Shown piece by piece: positions 1 to 7,202 of a stretch of DNA of 57,561 nucleotides. How positions within the stretch are numbered: position 1 is the first letter of the stretch; every line of letters begins with the position of its first letter. Under the pieces are notes generated by a model. It did no database searches and was not told the origin of the DNA. It saw nothing but the letters and a program-made list of their open reading frames with translations. A program made the translations under genes and the position numbers. Source of the DNA: a virus; IMG/VR virus record IMGVR_UViG_3300005095_000010, positions 1-57,561 of that record; one strand, 5' to 3'.

Positions 1-18
1 TTCTCCTTAATTGTTAAA

Positions 19-33
19 GTTACAGGCTGTAAC
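19..33. repeat. Palindromic operator-like repeat, site 1 of 15
   Basis: GTTACAGGCTGTAAC, flanked by AAA/TTT to form a near-perfect 21-23 bp dyad. It lies between the leftward promoter at 75-103 and the Shine-Dalgarno (AAGGAG on the minus strand) of a gene that begins just left of the window. It is in the transcribed leader. Confidence 0.75.
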
Positions 34-74
34 TTTTCAGTTTTGTTACAGCACCTCATTCCAAATACAAGTGT

Positions 75-103
75 ATTATAACATCTTTACGGCAATTTGT
101 CAA
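75..103 (-). promoter_or_regulatory. Sigma70-type early promoter P1
   Basis: On the minus strand, TTGACA (98-103), a 17-nt spacer and TATAAT (75-80) with an extended -10 TGT. It points leftward to a gene outside the window and nearly touches the stop codon of the gene at 105. Its leader is almost identical to that of the promoter at 4439-4468. Confidence 0.85.
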
Positions 104-104
104 G

Positions 105-491
105 CTACCAGTCGTAGATAGCACCTATAAAATCCTGCTTAAACATCCATTCTAAATACTCCTCAAGCTCAGAATCGGTAATGGATAATTCTTCCCTCCT
201 ATCTAACATGGACTCATATAGAGATAAATATAGATACTGTTCAAATTTCTCTATATAAAATGTGTCCAACAACGTCCACCCCTTCTCATTAAAGAGATTT
301 GGGTATTCATACAAACCATAAATTCCTGTAAAAATTCCACCACGCACAGCTTTTTTATAAAGCTCAAACCTTTCTTGTAATGGGCGAGTTGTATCTCTAA
401 CATACTCTCTCAATACCTGACCTTGCTCTTTCACCTCCTCTAAAGCCCTTTCTGCGGCTGCAAAAGCTTCTTTAACCTCTTCATAATTCAT
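105..491 (-). CDS. Hypothetical protein, 128 aa
   Basis: Product unrecognised. Residues 1-50 are rich in Ala, Glu, Lys and Arg and look like a charged amphipathic helix or short coiled coil; the remainder is aromatic (several Tyr, Trp, Phe) with an acidic helix near the C terminus. No membrane segment or signal is visible, so it is probably a small soluble cytoplasmic protein. The start is supported by AAAGGAG six bases before ATG. It is the last gene of the leftward operon that begins at promoter 4439-4468, 25 bp beyond the 645-aa gene. Being an early gene of small size, a host-takeover role is possible, but that is inference only. Confidence 0.8.
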   Translation of the reverse strand: MNYEEVKEAFAAAERALEEVKEQGQVLREYVRDTTRPLQERFELYKKAVRGGIFTGIYGLYEYPNLFNEKGWTLLDTFYIEKFEQYLYLSLYESMLDRREELSITDSELEEYLEWMFKQDFIGAIYDW

Positions 492-516
492 CTCTGTCTC
501 CTTTCATTACAGCATA

Positions 517-2454
517 TCACTTACTCGACACAATCTTGTAAGGTTTACCATCAATCTTGATAGGGATATTCAACCCATCTTTACCATCTGCAATACCAAG
601 CACGATAGCACCATTTGGCTCAACATTAAAAGCGGTCTTATCACCTACAAGTTCAAGAACTTTACGATGCCCCTTCAATTCTGGCTTCATAGCATCAATA
701 AATAGCCCACGAATCTTCTCGTCAGATGTATATTTGTACCCGTCAAGCACAAAGAATGTGTGATGTAGGGTACTTTGCTCAGGGCTGCTCAAAATTGTTG
801 ATACGTCATACCACTTAGCTTCGACTTCCTTGTCAGAAACTTGGTAAGCAGATTTAAAGTTTACCATCTTACCATTAACAATCTCAAATTCCGCTACTAT
901 GACCTCTCCACTCAGCCGTCTCGGATAATGAATCACCTTAGTTACGTTAGGCGTGGCAATCTCTACATAGAAGTCCTCTTTTACAAAATTACTTCTACGA
1001 CTATACTGATGCACCTTTACAATATACTTACCATCTTCTGGTGAGGACGAGTAAATATTTTCTATTGGAGCTTTACCATCTCTACACCCACCTGCGTTCA
1101 TATCAACATCGAGTTTCCAAGCACCCACACAGCTATCACCAAAGTAAATATGACCTTTAGGAGTTATTATATGTAAATCCAAATCATCGCAGGCAAACCA
1201 AGCCAGAGAGACTCTATAAGGTGCTGTGATATTACCGCCATGTTTCTTAACAGCTTTTGCAATATTCGTAACATCACTTACACCTCCTTCATAAGTCCAA
1301 CCAAATCCACAACCCCAACGGTACATAGGTTTTGAACCTTTATGTAAAGGTACCGATGGAATTGCAATATGATTTCTGTCACTTTCCGTAACAGCTATCT
1401 GGACTGAATCAGCTTTATCAATCAGTCTCATTGCTTCACTCAATGACACCTCTTTACCAGAAGTTACACCCTGTAACTTTTTAGGTTTTGTTGGAAGTGT
1501 TCCAAGAATATCATCAACTTGGTCAGTTACTTCTGATTTTGGTGTAGACTCCCAAATAGTATGATGCTCAATATCAGCCAGTGTTGCGTGCCGTCTGAAA
1601 ATAGACTCAGAGTACCCTTCATCTTTTAGGAATTTTTGTGCAGCCTTTACTTGACGCTCACTTGCAATAGACTTTGCCCTCATGTAATTTGTTGGGTCAA
1701 CAGCCATAAGGTATTTCTTCTCTGCATCTTGAAGAGGAGTTCCTTTTACAATCTCATCAATAAGAATCCACATAGCAGAACCTTTCAGATGACTTGCTGG
1801 TTCCCCCCAGTTTCTTGCCAAGAAAAGGTTCTTATCTTTAGAAGAGTCATACTGCGGTTTCAAAGTCTTTGCACTCTCTACCATAGCTTTATAGGTATCA
1901 CCACGATAAATACCCTCATTGATATAACCAAGTACAGTATCAAGTACCTCCTCATCTACAGCCAATACATTACCAAGTGCCGTCATTCTACCTCTGATTC
2001 TTCCAAGCTCCGCCGTTGCATCCTTGTCAAACATTCTACCGTCTTGCTCAATATTGTAAAAGAAATGGTAGAATTTATCATGCCCCAGTACTGGCTCTTG
2101 GAGTACTGTCAACATCTTACCAGCCTGTGGAATATCTGTTAAGAAAGGTTCTACAATATTACAACCCTCAACATAATCTGCAACCTTACTTAGTACTACA
2201 TCTAATGGGTATGTCATAGATGCTCTTAGAATGGACTTACCATTCTCATCTACCACCTGACCCATATTTCTTAGGAAGTGAAAACAAGTATTACAGTCAT
2301 ACTCTCTACGCTCATTAAAGATTGGGTTTGTGCCTTCTGGGAAACCCTCTCTATAAATCTCTACAATTTTCTCTTTGTCTGCATCAGTTCTGTAAAATTC
2401 TTTTCTATCCCCGATGTAATCCGCCATTGTTTGTCCGATTTTTTTAAATTCCAT
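517..2454 (-). CDS. Conserved-type phage protein, 645 aa, with Cys motif and YfaP/DUF2135-like C-terminal region
   Basis: Largest gene of the leftward block. An N-terminal region holds a CNTCFHF motif (about residues 54-60), a compact Cys/His cluster that could bind metal. From about residue 410 there is a beta-rich segment of the form LAWFACDDLDLHIITPKG, LDVDMNAGG, ENI and GKYIVKVHQY, which resembles the YfaP/DUF2135 beta-sandwich fold. The middle part is mostly helical and charged. No membrane segment is visible. I cannot assign a function; the size within an otherwise small-gene operon suggests an early protein that may act on the host or be packaged. One of the 15 palindromes (1463-1477) lies inside the coding sequence and another lies just upstream of the start at 2481-2495. 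Confidence 0.85.
   Translation of the reverse strand: MEFKKIGQTMADYIGDRKEFYRTDADKEKIVEIYREGFPEGTNPIFNERREYDCNTCFHFLRNMGQVVDENGKSILRASMTYPLDVVLSKVADYVEGCNIVEPFLTDIPQAGKMLTVLQEPVLGHDKFYHFFYNIEQDGRMFDKDATAELGRIRGRMTALGNVLAVDEEVLDTVLGYINEGIYRGDTYKAMVESAKTLKPQYDSSKDKNLFLARNWGEPASHLKGSAMWILIDEIVKGTPLQDAEKKYLMAVDPTNYMRAKSIASERQVKAAQKFLKDEGYSESIFRRHATLADIEHHTIWESTPKSEVTDQVDDILGTLPTKPKKLQGVTSGKEVSLSEAMRLIDKADSVQIAVTESDRNHIAIPSVPLHKGSKPMYRWGCGFGWTYEGGVSDVTNIAKAVKKHGGNITAPYRVSLAWFACDDLDLHIITPKGHIYFGDSCVGAWKLDVDMNAGGCRDGKAPIENIYSSSPEDGKYIVKVHQYSRRSNFVKEDFYVEIATPNVTKVIHYPRRLSGEVIVAEFEIVNGKMVNFKSAYQVSDKEVEAKWYDVSTILSSPEQSTLHHTFFVLDGYKYTSDEKIRGLFIDAMKPELKGHRKVLELVGDKTAFNVEPNGAIVLGIADGKDGLNIPIKIDGKPYKIVSSK
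1463..1477. repeat. Palindromic repeat, site 2 (intragenic)
   Basis: GTTACACCCTGTAAC, the only copy fully inside a long coding sequence (the 645-aa gene). Both half-sites are intact although they must also encode protein. Confidence 0.6.
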
Positions 2455-2480
2455 TTTAATTCCTTTTTAAATTTTTTGAA

Positions 2481-2495
2481 GTTACAGGTTGTAAC
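2481..2495. repeat. Palindromic repeat, site 3
   Basis: GTTACAGGTTGTAAC in the short gap between the leftward genes at 2499 and 517, immediately upstream of the ribosome binding site of the 645-aa gene. Confidence 0.7.
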
Positions 2496-2498
2496 TTC

Positions 2499-2912
2499 TT
2501 AATCTGTGATTACCACACACTTAAATTCGTGACCGTTATCATCAAAATAAGTCACAGTGTACTTTTCAACTCTTGCCCACGAGTCCCTATATTCATCATC
2601 TTCTAACCATATATTGTATAGATTATCAATATACTCATCTTCTAGCCCTGAACTAAATACTCCTATACTTTTAGCCAAGTCTATTAATTGTTCCGTTTCG
2701 GGATTACACCATGTATTCCAGTCAAACTTTAGCTTTTCAACATACAGTGCATATAAGTTCAGCAACTTAACAACCTCATCTTTATCCTTATTAAAGATGC
2801 GTAGAGTGCCACCATCAATTTCAGTATCAAACCTAACTTCAATACAAAAAACATTTTTTGGTGGCTCTTTTTTAACAACCTCTACAGAAGTTTTTCTAAT
2901 ATTTGTAATCAC
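2499..2912 (-). CDS. Hypothetical protein, 137 aa
   Basis: Unrecognised acidic soluble protein. The N-terminal third is predicted beta (VFCIEVRFDTEIDGGTLRIF), followed by helical, Trp- and Tyr-rich segments and a C-terminal beta pair. No signal or membrane segment. It is the sixth gene of the leftward operon starting at 4364, only 11 bp after the gene at 2924. Start ATG is preceded by a GGAG-type site. Function cannot be inferred from the sequence. Confidence 0.75.
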   Translation of the reverse strand: MITNIRKTSVEVVKKEPPKNVFCIEVRFDTEIDGGTLRIFNKDKDEVVKLLNLYALYVEKLKFDWNTWCNPETEQLIDLAKSIGVFSSGLEDEYIDNLYNIWLEDDEYRDSWARVEKYTVTYFDDNGHEFKCVVITD

Positions 2913-2923
2913 TCACTACTCCT

Positions 2924-3340
2924 TTATAACTCCATTTGAGAATCTCTCCACTCATCATAACATCTATCCTCATAACTGCCAATAGCTGAGGCATACTCGG
3001 AATTTACCCACTCATCTTGTGATGGAAATTCAAACTCTTCATTAATAGAGTTGACAACATCTACCAAAGCTTCTGCTATTACCATATCTCCACCTCTAGC
3101 ACTTGTGGCTTTTTCATACGCCCACTGTGTAAGGTCGTCTACATAGTGTTTACCTCTATACTCTGCTAACAGTTTTTTTACTGGCTCAAGAATACCATCA
3201 CCTTTCAGCTCTGCTTCGGCATAGGTATTCAGATACTCATTCCAAGCCTCCTCCTCGGCATCCCAATAATCGCCCTCATGGTCTTCATAAAACTGTTTCC
3301 AACCATCAGCACCCTCTAATTTCTTAGCTCCGTAACACAT
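2924..3340 (-). CDS. Hypothetical acidic protein, 138 aa
   Basis: Unrecognised, strongly acidic (many Glu and Asp), Trp- and Tyr-rich. It begins MCYGAKKLEGADGWKQF and has no membrane segment. The start is well supported: AAGGAGG lies six bases before ATG, and palindrome site 4 sits directly upstream of that ribosome binding site. High acidity in a small early phage protein is sometimes linked to mimicry of DNA or binding of nucleic-acid enzymes; nothing in this sequence proves that here. Confidence 0.75.
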   Translation of the reverse strand: MCYGAKKLEGADGWKQFYEDHEGDYWDAEEEAWNEYLNTYAEAELKGDGILEPVKKLLAEYRGKHYVDDLTQWAYEKATSARGGDMVIAEALVDVVNSINEEFEFPSQDEWVNSEYASAIGSYEDRCYDEWRDSQMEL

Positions 3341-3356
3341 AAATACCTCCTTAAAA

Positions 3357-3371
3357 GTTACAGGCTGTAAC
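3357..3371. repeat. Palindromic repeat, site 4
   Basis: GTTACAGGCTGTAAC between the leftward genes at 3371 and 2924. Its last base overlaps the stop codon of the 57-aa gene, and the next bases lead into the AAGGAGG of the downstream gene. Confidence 0.75.
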
Positions 3372-3544
3372 TATTTAGTATACTTGGCAACTGTGATAAT
3401 AGTTTTAGCAAGCATAAAGAATCCCATAAAGATTACAGCGGCAAGATGTCGGGAATTACCTTCCATCTTGTCAAGCTCCTCTCTTACTGATTCTGAAATT
3501 GTATCAACATCCTGCTCAAATTGCATTTGTCCTGAGATACGCAT
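3371..3544 (-). CDS. Small single-span membrane protein, 57 aa
   Basis: Short gene: ATG at 3544, stop TAG at 3371. The protein starts MRISGQMQFEQDV, has a charged helical N-terminal half, and ends with a hydrophobic helix (LAAVIFMGFFMLAKTIITVA) and a short basic tail, so it is probably anchored in the inner membrane by its C terminus. AAGGA lies about six bases before the start; a second ATG one codon upstream overlaps the preceding stop (TGATG). The coupling to the gene at 3547 and the filled gap support it as real. Function unknown. Confidence 0.65.
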   Translation of the reverse strand: MRISGQMQFEQDVDTISESVREELDKMEGNSRHLAAVIFMGFFMLAKTIITVAKYTK

Positions 3545-3546
3545 CA

Positions 3547-3960
3547 TCAATCCTTCAGTGCTGCTCTAAGTTCCGCAATTTCTGCTTCAAGAGACTTGGT
3601 ATCTTTACCTTTGAGTGCTTCCAACTCCTTCTCTTCTTTAAGCTGTTCAAGCAATGCAAGTTTCTCTTTGAGCTGTGCTTTCTTAGTAGCTTCTTCACGC
3701 TCCGCTGTGCGGGTCTCATACACATCCTCCACAAGTGCAACAACCAGCTCTGCAACATTATCTTTACTGGTACGTTTAGTTAGTGACAACTTACTTGAGG
3801 ATTTTGTCTGAGCCTTGAATTTTGCATACACACTCTCAAGGGATTCCCCAACTTTACTCTCAGTAGGTAGTCCCCACAATGCCACAAATGAGAAAGTTTT
3901 ATGAACTCCCTCGATTTTCAAATTTACTTTTGCCGCCTCTTTCCAAATATTTTTTGCCAT
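3547..3960 (-). CDS. Hypothetical coiled-coil protein, 137 aa
   Basis: The N-terminal half (about residues 1-60) is mixed and basic. From about residue 85 to the end the sequence is a nearly continuous Lys/Glu/Leu/Ala heptad-like helix (TAEREEATKKAQLKEK and LEAEIAELRAALKD), a clear coiled coil that should make it oligomerise. The start ATG has AGGAG seven bases upstream. It lies 11 bp after the gene at 3972 in the same leftward operon. Product unrecognised. Confidence 0.8.
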   Translation of the reverse strand: MAKNIWKEAAKVNLKIEGVHKTFSFVALWGLPTESKVGESLESVYAKFKAQTKSSSKLSLTKRTSKDNVAELVVALVEDVYETRTAEREEATKKAQLKEKLALLEQLKEEKELEALKGKDTKSLEAEIAELRAALKD

Positions 3961-3971
3961 AATTTCTCCTT

Positions 3972-4364
3972 TTATCTTTCTTCACTGTTCTTAAAGAACT
4001 CATCAATATCATACCCATAAATACCCAAGATTGTTTCAACATTTTTAGATGATTTGAGATAATCCACCACCACTTCGTGCATAATTGCTTTCCCCTCGTC
4101 AGTAAGGTTATTTACAATATCTGCAATCAGCTCTGCTGTAATTGCATCTTTTTGGTATTTCTTACACAACACACCCTCTACAACCGTAGATACTATTTTT
4201 TGAATGACCACAGAATTATCTTCTGAATTAAACATAATCCACAAATCAACCGCCAGTTGGTGGTCTGTGTCTAACACACCATTTTTATAATCTTCAAGTG
4301 TCTGTTCAGCACTGCTAAACCCTAATGACTTCGCCACGTCATCACTTCTTTTTACTACTAACAT
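3972..4364 (-). CDS. Hypothetical helical protein, 130 aa, paralogue of the 7941 gene
   Basis: First gene of the operon driven by promoter 4439-4468. I place the start at the ATG beginning MLVVKRSDDVAKSLGF, because AAGGAG lies six bases before it and the longer open frame would run through the leader palindrome. The protein is all-helical. Its pattern of SLGFSS, a Tyr-Lys-Asn-Gly-x-Leu-Asp turn and QLAVDLWIMFNS matches AFGYET, FKNNKLD and ELAVEIVMVFQS in the 128-aa protein at 7941-8327, so the two are paralogues. Each is the promoter-proximal gene of its operon. Function unknown. Confidence 0.75.
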   Translation of the reverse strand: MLVVKRSDDVAKSLGFSSAEQTLEDYKNGVLDTDHQLAVDLWIMFNSEDNSVVIQKIVSTVVEGVLCKKYQKDAITAELIADIVNNLTDEGKAIMHEVVVDYLKSSKNVETILGIYGYDIDEFFKNSEER

Positions 4365-4386
4365 CTTTTTCTCCTTAATTGTTAAA

Positions 4387-4401
4387 GTTACAGGCTGTAA
4401 C
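4387..4401. repeat. Palindromic repeat, site 5
   Basis: GTTACAGGCTGTAAC in the leader downstream of promoter 4439-4468 and directly upstream of the AAGGAG of the gene ending at 3972. Confidence 0.75.
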
Positions 4402-4438
4402 TTTTCAGTTATCAGCACCTCATTCCAAATACTTCAGT

Positions 4439-4468
4439 ATTATACCATTTTTATATAACACCTGTCAA
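4439..4468 (-). promoter_or_regulatory. Sigma70-type early promoter P2
   Basis: Minus strand TTGACA (4463-4468), 18-nt spacer, TATAAT (4439-4444) with extended -10 TGG. It starts the leftward operon 4364 to 105. Copy A of the 79-bp element ends only 3-4 bp upstream of the -35 box. Confidence 0.85.
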
Positions 4469-4471
4469 GTT

Positions 4472-4550
4472 TTGCCCATAAGTTTTTCTTATTTCACGCT
4501 GTACAGGGGCTTTGCGGGTGGGTGGTCAAGACCATCAGTATAGTTTCCCT
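4472..4550 (-). repeat. 79-bp structured element, copy A
   Basis: Read on the minus strand it is identical over 79 bp to copy D (53531-53609). It contains the hairpin GGT-CTTG-ACC, the palindrome CTGTACAG and the hairpin ATAAG-AAAAA-CTTAT closed by GCCC/GGGC. It begins exactly after the stop codon of the gene at 4551 and runs into the -35 box of promoter P2. It is inverted relative to copies B, C and D. Confidence 0.85.
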
Positions 4551-4934
4551 CTACTTAGCTTTTTTAATCATAAGTTTTACACCCTTTCTAATATTTCTTA
4601 GTGTCCTCCTATCAGCTTCGGTCTCATAAAATTCTTTTAATAGTGGTGGGTTATATTCCTTAGCCAAACGACCTAAGTCTGCAAAATCACAATCACGTAC
4701 TTTTGTTTCATACAATTCTGCTAAATAGATATAATCTTTAGCGGTGAACCCATCTGTTTCAATGCTTGTGTAAGCTTTCCCTTTAAATTCATACCACTCA
4801 GTGTTGAGCTCCCTGTCGAAATAATGCCCATCTTTTCCAAAAATTGGTTTAACTTCTTTAAACACAGTGGTATCATCAAACCCACCATCCTTATAATAAC
4901 TTTTTGGTATAGAAAACCTCTTAAATCTACTCAT
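4551..4934 (-). CDS. Hypothetical protein, 127 aa
   Basis: Unrecognised soluble protein with a basic N terminus (MSRFKRFSIPKSYYKDGG), an aromatic acidic middle and a very basic C-terminal helix (RRTLRNIRKGVKLMIKKAK) that could contact nucleic acid. AAGGAGG precedes the start. It is the distal gene of a three-gene cassette (5521 to 4551) bracketed by inverted copies A and B of the 79-bp element. A degenerate copy of the early palindrome overlaps a TATAAT-like hexamer at 4955-4969, so it may have its own weak promoter. Confidence 0.75.
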   Translation of the reverse strand: MSRFKRFSIPKSYYKDGGFDDTTVFKEVKPIFGKDGHYFDRELNTEWYEFKGKAYTSIETDGFTAKDYIYLAELYETKVRDCDFADLGRLAKEYNPPLLKEFYETEADRRTLRNIRKGVKLMIKKAK

Positions 4935-4954
4935 TTTCTTTGACCTCCTTGAAA

Positions 4955-4969
4955 ATTATACCCTGTAAC
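4955..4969. repeat. Palindromic repeat, site 6 (degenerate, fused to a -10-like hexamer)
   Basis: ATTATACCCTGTAAC: one half-site is intact and the other has become ATTATA, which on the minus strand reads TATAAT, about 20 bp upstream of the start of the gene at 4551-4934. No -35 box is visible at the right distance. Confidence 0.45.
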
Positions 4970-5064
4970 TTTACAGAATACCCTCACAGTTTAACAAAAC
5001 CACCCCAAAAATCCATTTTCTACCCCTCACCCATACTCAGGCATAGGTAAGGTGTAGAAGTGGT

Positions 5065-5301
5065 TTATTTTGCGTGTTTTTTGTAAGCCTCTCTAATTCT
5101 TCTTAATCTTGTCTTGCTAAGACCTTGCATTTCTGACAATTCTTTTAAGAGACTATCAAGAATTTGATAAGAATCTTGTCCAACATTATCAATATTTTTG
5201 GAGAGAGCTTTAAATTGCTCCCAAGCTTCGGCATGTTTGGCTTCATCTTGTGTGTAATAAGCCTTACCATTCACAACATATCTCACCTCTTTTTTAATCA
5301 T
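5065..5301 (-). CDS. Hypothetical basic helical protein, 78 aa
   Basis: I choose the ATG at 5301, which overlaps the end of the upstream gene and has AGGTGG seven bases before it; a GTG three codons upstream is less likely. The protein is helical and basic, beginning MIKKEVRYVVNGKAYYTQDE and ending in an Arg/Lys-rich helix (SKTRLRRIREAYKKHAK). It could bind nucleic acid, but no known domain is recognised. It overlaps its upstream neighbour, so the two are probably translationally coupled. Confidence 0.7.
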   Translation of the reverse strand: MIKKEVRYVVNGKAYYTQDEAKHAEAWEQFKALSKNIDNVGQDSYQILDSLLKELSEMQGLSKTRLRRIREAYKKHAK

Positions 5302-5521
5302 CACTGCCACCTATTTCCTCATAAATATCAAAAGCATAGCAATACTCCCATCGGTCTCTATTATTTGTATCAGTTAAAACTGTACCTGACTCGTCAAATC
5401 CTGTAACTTCTACAATAGTACCAATATCAAATGTGGCAGTACCACTCAACAATTTAAATCTTTTACCAATATCTTTTTCCGTAAGATTGTCTATATCCTC
5501 TTCATGCCAAATTTTACACAT
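5294..5521 (-). CDS. Hypothetical small beta-rich protein, 75 aa
   Basis: Begins MCKIWHEEDIDNLTEKD and contains a run of short beta strands (GKRFKLLSG, FDIGTIVEVTGFDESGTVLTD, WEYCYAFDI) resembling a small SH3-like barrel. AAGGAG seven bases before ATG fixes the start. It is the first gene of the cassette lying between the inverted 79-bp copies A and B; copy B begins 28 bp upstream of it. No clear promoter lies upstream. Function unknown. Confidence 0.7.
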   Translation of the reverse strand: MCKIWHEEDIDNLTEKDIGKRFKLLSGTATFDIGTIVEVTGFDESGTVLTDTNNRDRWEYCYAFDIYEEIGGSDD

Positions 5522-5548
5522 TTTTACTCCTTAAAATTTTACTCTCTA

Positions 5549-5621
5549 AGGGAAACTATACTGATGGTCTTGACCACCCCCTCGCAAATGCCCGCCACAG
5601 CGGCAAATAAGTTTTTCTTAT
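5549..5621 (+). repeat. 79-bp structured element, copy B (diverged)
   Basis: Shares the first 33 bases with copies A, C and D up to the GGT-CTTG-ACC hairpin, then has its own version of the middle hairpin (CCGC-CACA-GCGG, a longer pairing than in copy C). The last hairpin is ATAAG-TTTTT-CTTAT, i.e. the same stem with the loop inverted. It is on the opposite strand to the adjacent genes. Confidence 0.8.
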
Positions 5622-5641
5622 AGCAATTTTTAGCTATTTTT
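5620..5641 (+). terminator. Possible rightward terminator after copy B
   Basis: Stem ATAGC...GCTAT followed by TTTTT on the plus strand. It sits directly after copy B and points rightward, although neighbouring genes are leftward. The remaining bases to 5720 hold nothing else recognisable. Confidence 0.45.
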
Positions 5642-5720
5642 GTATCATTTTCGGGGCTGTTTCCTCTAAGGTGTTACATTAAACCCTCGCAGGTATATTT
5701 TTGAAATATGGATAGTCAGA

Positions 5721-6038
5721 TTACTCCGACTTTACCCCATACTTCTTGTCAATTTCTGCACCGATTTCTTCGAGAGTTTTATAAACCCATTTTGGAAATG
5801 TATCTCCATCACCAGTCACTTGCTCAGAAACCCAACCCATAAATGTTTTATAGATACTTGGTAGTTCCTCTTCACTTGATTTTGTATGGAATGGTACTAA
5901 TGCAATCAGTGATGATAACATGCTCCCCTGCTCCATAGTCAATGAGCCTGTGGCTACATTTTTTGCAAGCACCTTTGATGAGATTTCCGCCACTTCTTTA
6001 ACTACCTTATCCATTTTTTCATTACTTACTTTACTCAT
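5721..6038 (-). CDS. Hypothetical helical protein, 105 aa
   Basis: Begins MSKVSNEKMDKVVKEVAEISSKVLAKNV; the N-terminal half is one long amphipathic helix, followed by a Met/Ser/Leu-rich helix and a Trp-containing C-terminal region ending EIDKKYGVKSE. No membrane segment or recognised motif. A GGAA-type site precedes the start, and its ATG overlaps the stop of the 60-aa gene upstream. It is the last gene of the operon driven from promoter 8452-8480. Function unknown. Confidence 0.75.
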   Translation of the reverse strand: MSKVSNEKMDKVVKEVAEISSKVLAKNVATGSLTMEQGSMLSSLIALVPFHTKSSEEELPSIYKTFMGWVSEQVTGDGDTFPKWVYKTLEEIGAEIDKKYGVKSE

Positions 6039-6217
6039 TTTCTTTCCTTATATTCTCTTTTCATATTATCCAGCATTTCTGCACTCATATACTCAATCTC
6101 CACCCCACAAACAGAGGCTACTTTATAAGCCCCTGTCCGATTAATGGTTATTACCTTTTTAGTTTGTGGGCAAGCCAGCCAATAGCGGCTAGTGTCAGCA
6201 TTTTTTATCACTCTCAT
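6035..6217 (-). CDS. Hypothetical protein, 60 aa
   Basis: Small basic protein beginning MRVIKNADTSRYWLACPQTKKVITINRTG. It overlaps the 3' end of the ATPase gene by 23 bp and the start of the next gene by 4 bp (ATGA), which is typical of translational coupling. Two cysteines (in WLACP and ASVCG) are present but there is no complete metal site. The size and packing suggest a small accessory protein of the upstream ATPase; function is not inferable from sequence. Confidence 0.65.
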   Translation of the reverse strand: MRVIKNADTSRYWLACPQTKKVITINRTGAYKVASVCGVEIEYMSAEMLDNMKREYKERK

Positions 6218-6797
6218 TGTAATCCTCCAATGTAATTAGTTGGGGGCAGTCAAAACTGAACCGTTGTTTTTTGATACTTGCAGAACATTGCCCTGATTCT
6301 TTATCTCTGTGGAAAATAGCTACAGTATCAGCCCCCTCAAATAATGATGTAGAGCCCTCAAGGGTATTATCAGCTTTTGTATGGTGTACCAAGATGATTG
6401 TAAGTCCTGATTCACGTGCAAGTTTTGTAAGCTCTGTCATAAGCTCATAAGCGTGTTCATCATCATTGATATCAACCTTACTATTTGCACCAAAAGCTTT
6501 TAGGGTATCCACAAATACCACATCATTATGGTCAGCATACTTAGAAATACCTATAAGTCCATTCAGGCTCACACCCTCATAGCTTGGTATACCCATAACG
6601 CTTTCATCACTGTTTATGTAGACAACATTATACCCATCACGTTTGAGTTTCTTATATAACCCCTCCAAATATACCGATTTCCCAACACCACTGGCACCTG
6701 CGAAAATGTTAACACCGCCATGTGCAAAGCACTGTAATCCTTCAAGTGGTTTTAACTCCTCTGCCTTTACTACGTTAAGCTGTTTTGTATCAAGCAT
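6195..6797 (-). CDS. RecA-fold ATPase (AAA_25/RepA-like), 200 aa
   Basis: Compact RecA-type P-loop ATPase. Walker A is GASGVGKS at residues 34-41, Walker B is VVFVD at about 93-97, and ILVHHTK at about 135-141 matches the sensor motif of the RepA/AAA_25 and RadA-like group. It lacks an N-terminal DnaB domain and a zinc finger, so it is a minimal ATPase core. In phages such proteins act as helicase, helicase loader or recombination ATPase. GGAGG lies upstream of ATG and the gene overlaps its upstream neighbour. It is the only clearly enzymatic member of the operon from 8327 to 5721, far from the Rep and SSB genes at 52-55 kb. Confidence 0.85.
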   Translation of the reverse strand: MLDTKQLNVVKAEELKPLEGLQCFAHGGVNIFAGASGVGKSVYLEGLYKKLKRDGYNVVYINSDESVMGIPSYEGVSLNGLIGISKYADHNDVVFVDTLKAFGANSKVDINDDEHAYELMTELTKLARESGLTIILVHHTKADNTLEGSTSLFEGADTVAIFHRDKESGQCSASIKKQRFSFDCPQLITLEDYNESDKKC

Positions 6798-7092
6798 GTG
6801 TGCCTCCTGATTCTGTTGCGTGTTCTGCTACCTCTTCTACCAACTCCTCACCCATAGCTTCCCCAGCTTCGTCCCAAGCTTCATACAACAAAGCTTTCAA
6901 AGCTTCGATATATAGTGCCATCTTTGAATTATCAACCATATAGGTCTCAAATGGGTGGGGGTGCGAGGTGTAATAGTGCCATACCCACATAACAATAGCC
7001 GTGACTCCACCAAATAGGAGTACCTTAAACCCCACCACTCTCACGGCTTTATAAGCCCTTACAACCTTCTCTTCAATTCTCATCTCTCTCAT
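6790..7092 (-). CDS. Single-pass membrane protein, 100 aa
   Basis: A basic N terminus (MREMRIEEKVVRAYKAVR) is followed by one hydrophobic helix (about residues 19-40, VVGFKVLLFGGVTAIVMWVW) and an acidic soluble tail with Glu/Ala repeats. The positive-inside rule predicts a cytoplasmic N terminus. AGGAG precedes the ATG. The gene overlaps the RecA-fold ATPase by 8 bp, so a role in localising replication or another early process at the membrane is conceivable but unproven. Confidence 0.75.
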   Translation of the reverse strand: MREMRIEEKVVRAYKAVRVVGFKVLLFGGVTAIVMWVWHYYTSHPHPFETYMVDNSKMALYIEALKALLYEAWDEAGEAMGEELVEEVAEHATESGGTHA

Positions 7093-7100
7093 TTTTACTC

Positions 7101-7202
7101 CTAATTATACAATGAAGCAAGATATAAAATTCCACAAAACACCACAAAATCCACCGCCCAGACAAATGCACGCTCTTTAGTGCTGATTGGATGTCTTTTC
7201 AT
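7101..7202 (-). CDS. Membrane microprotein, 33 aa
   Basis: ATG at 7202, TAG at 7101. The sequence MKRHPISTKERAFVWAVD continues into FVVFCGILYLASLYN: a basic N terminus and a single hydrophobic helix. AAGGAG lies about six bases upstream of the start, the stop lies 8 bp before the next gene's ATG, and the start overlaps the end of the 61-aa gene. These spacing features support a real gene despite its length. Confidence 0.6.
   Translation of the reverse strand: MKRHPISTKERAFVWAVDFVVFCGILYLASLYN

Noticed and set aside
4472-4550. Hammerhead or twister-sister ribozyme in the 79-bp element
   Set aside because: CTGATGG and GAAAC, and ACCCGCAAAGCC in copies A and D, resemble parts of these ribozymes, but the order is wrong, the A9 position is G and copies B and C do not keep the second motif.
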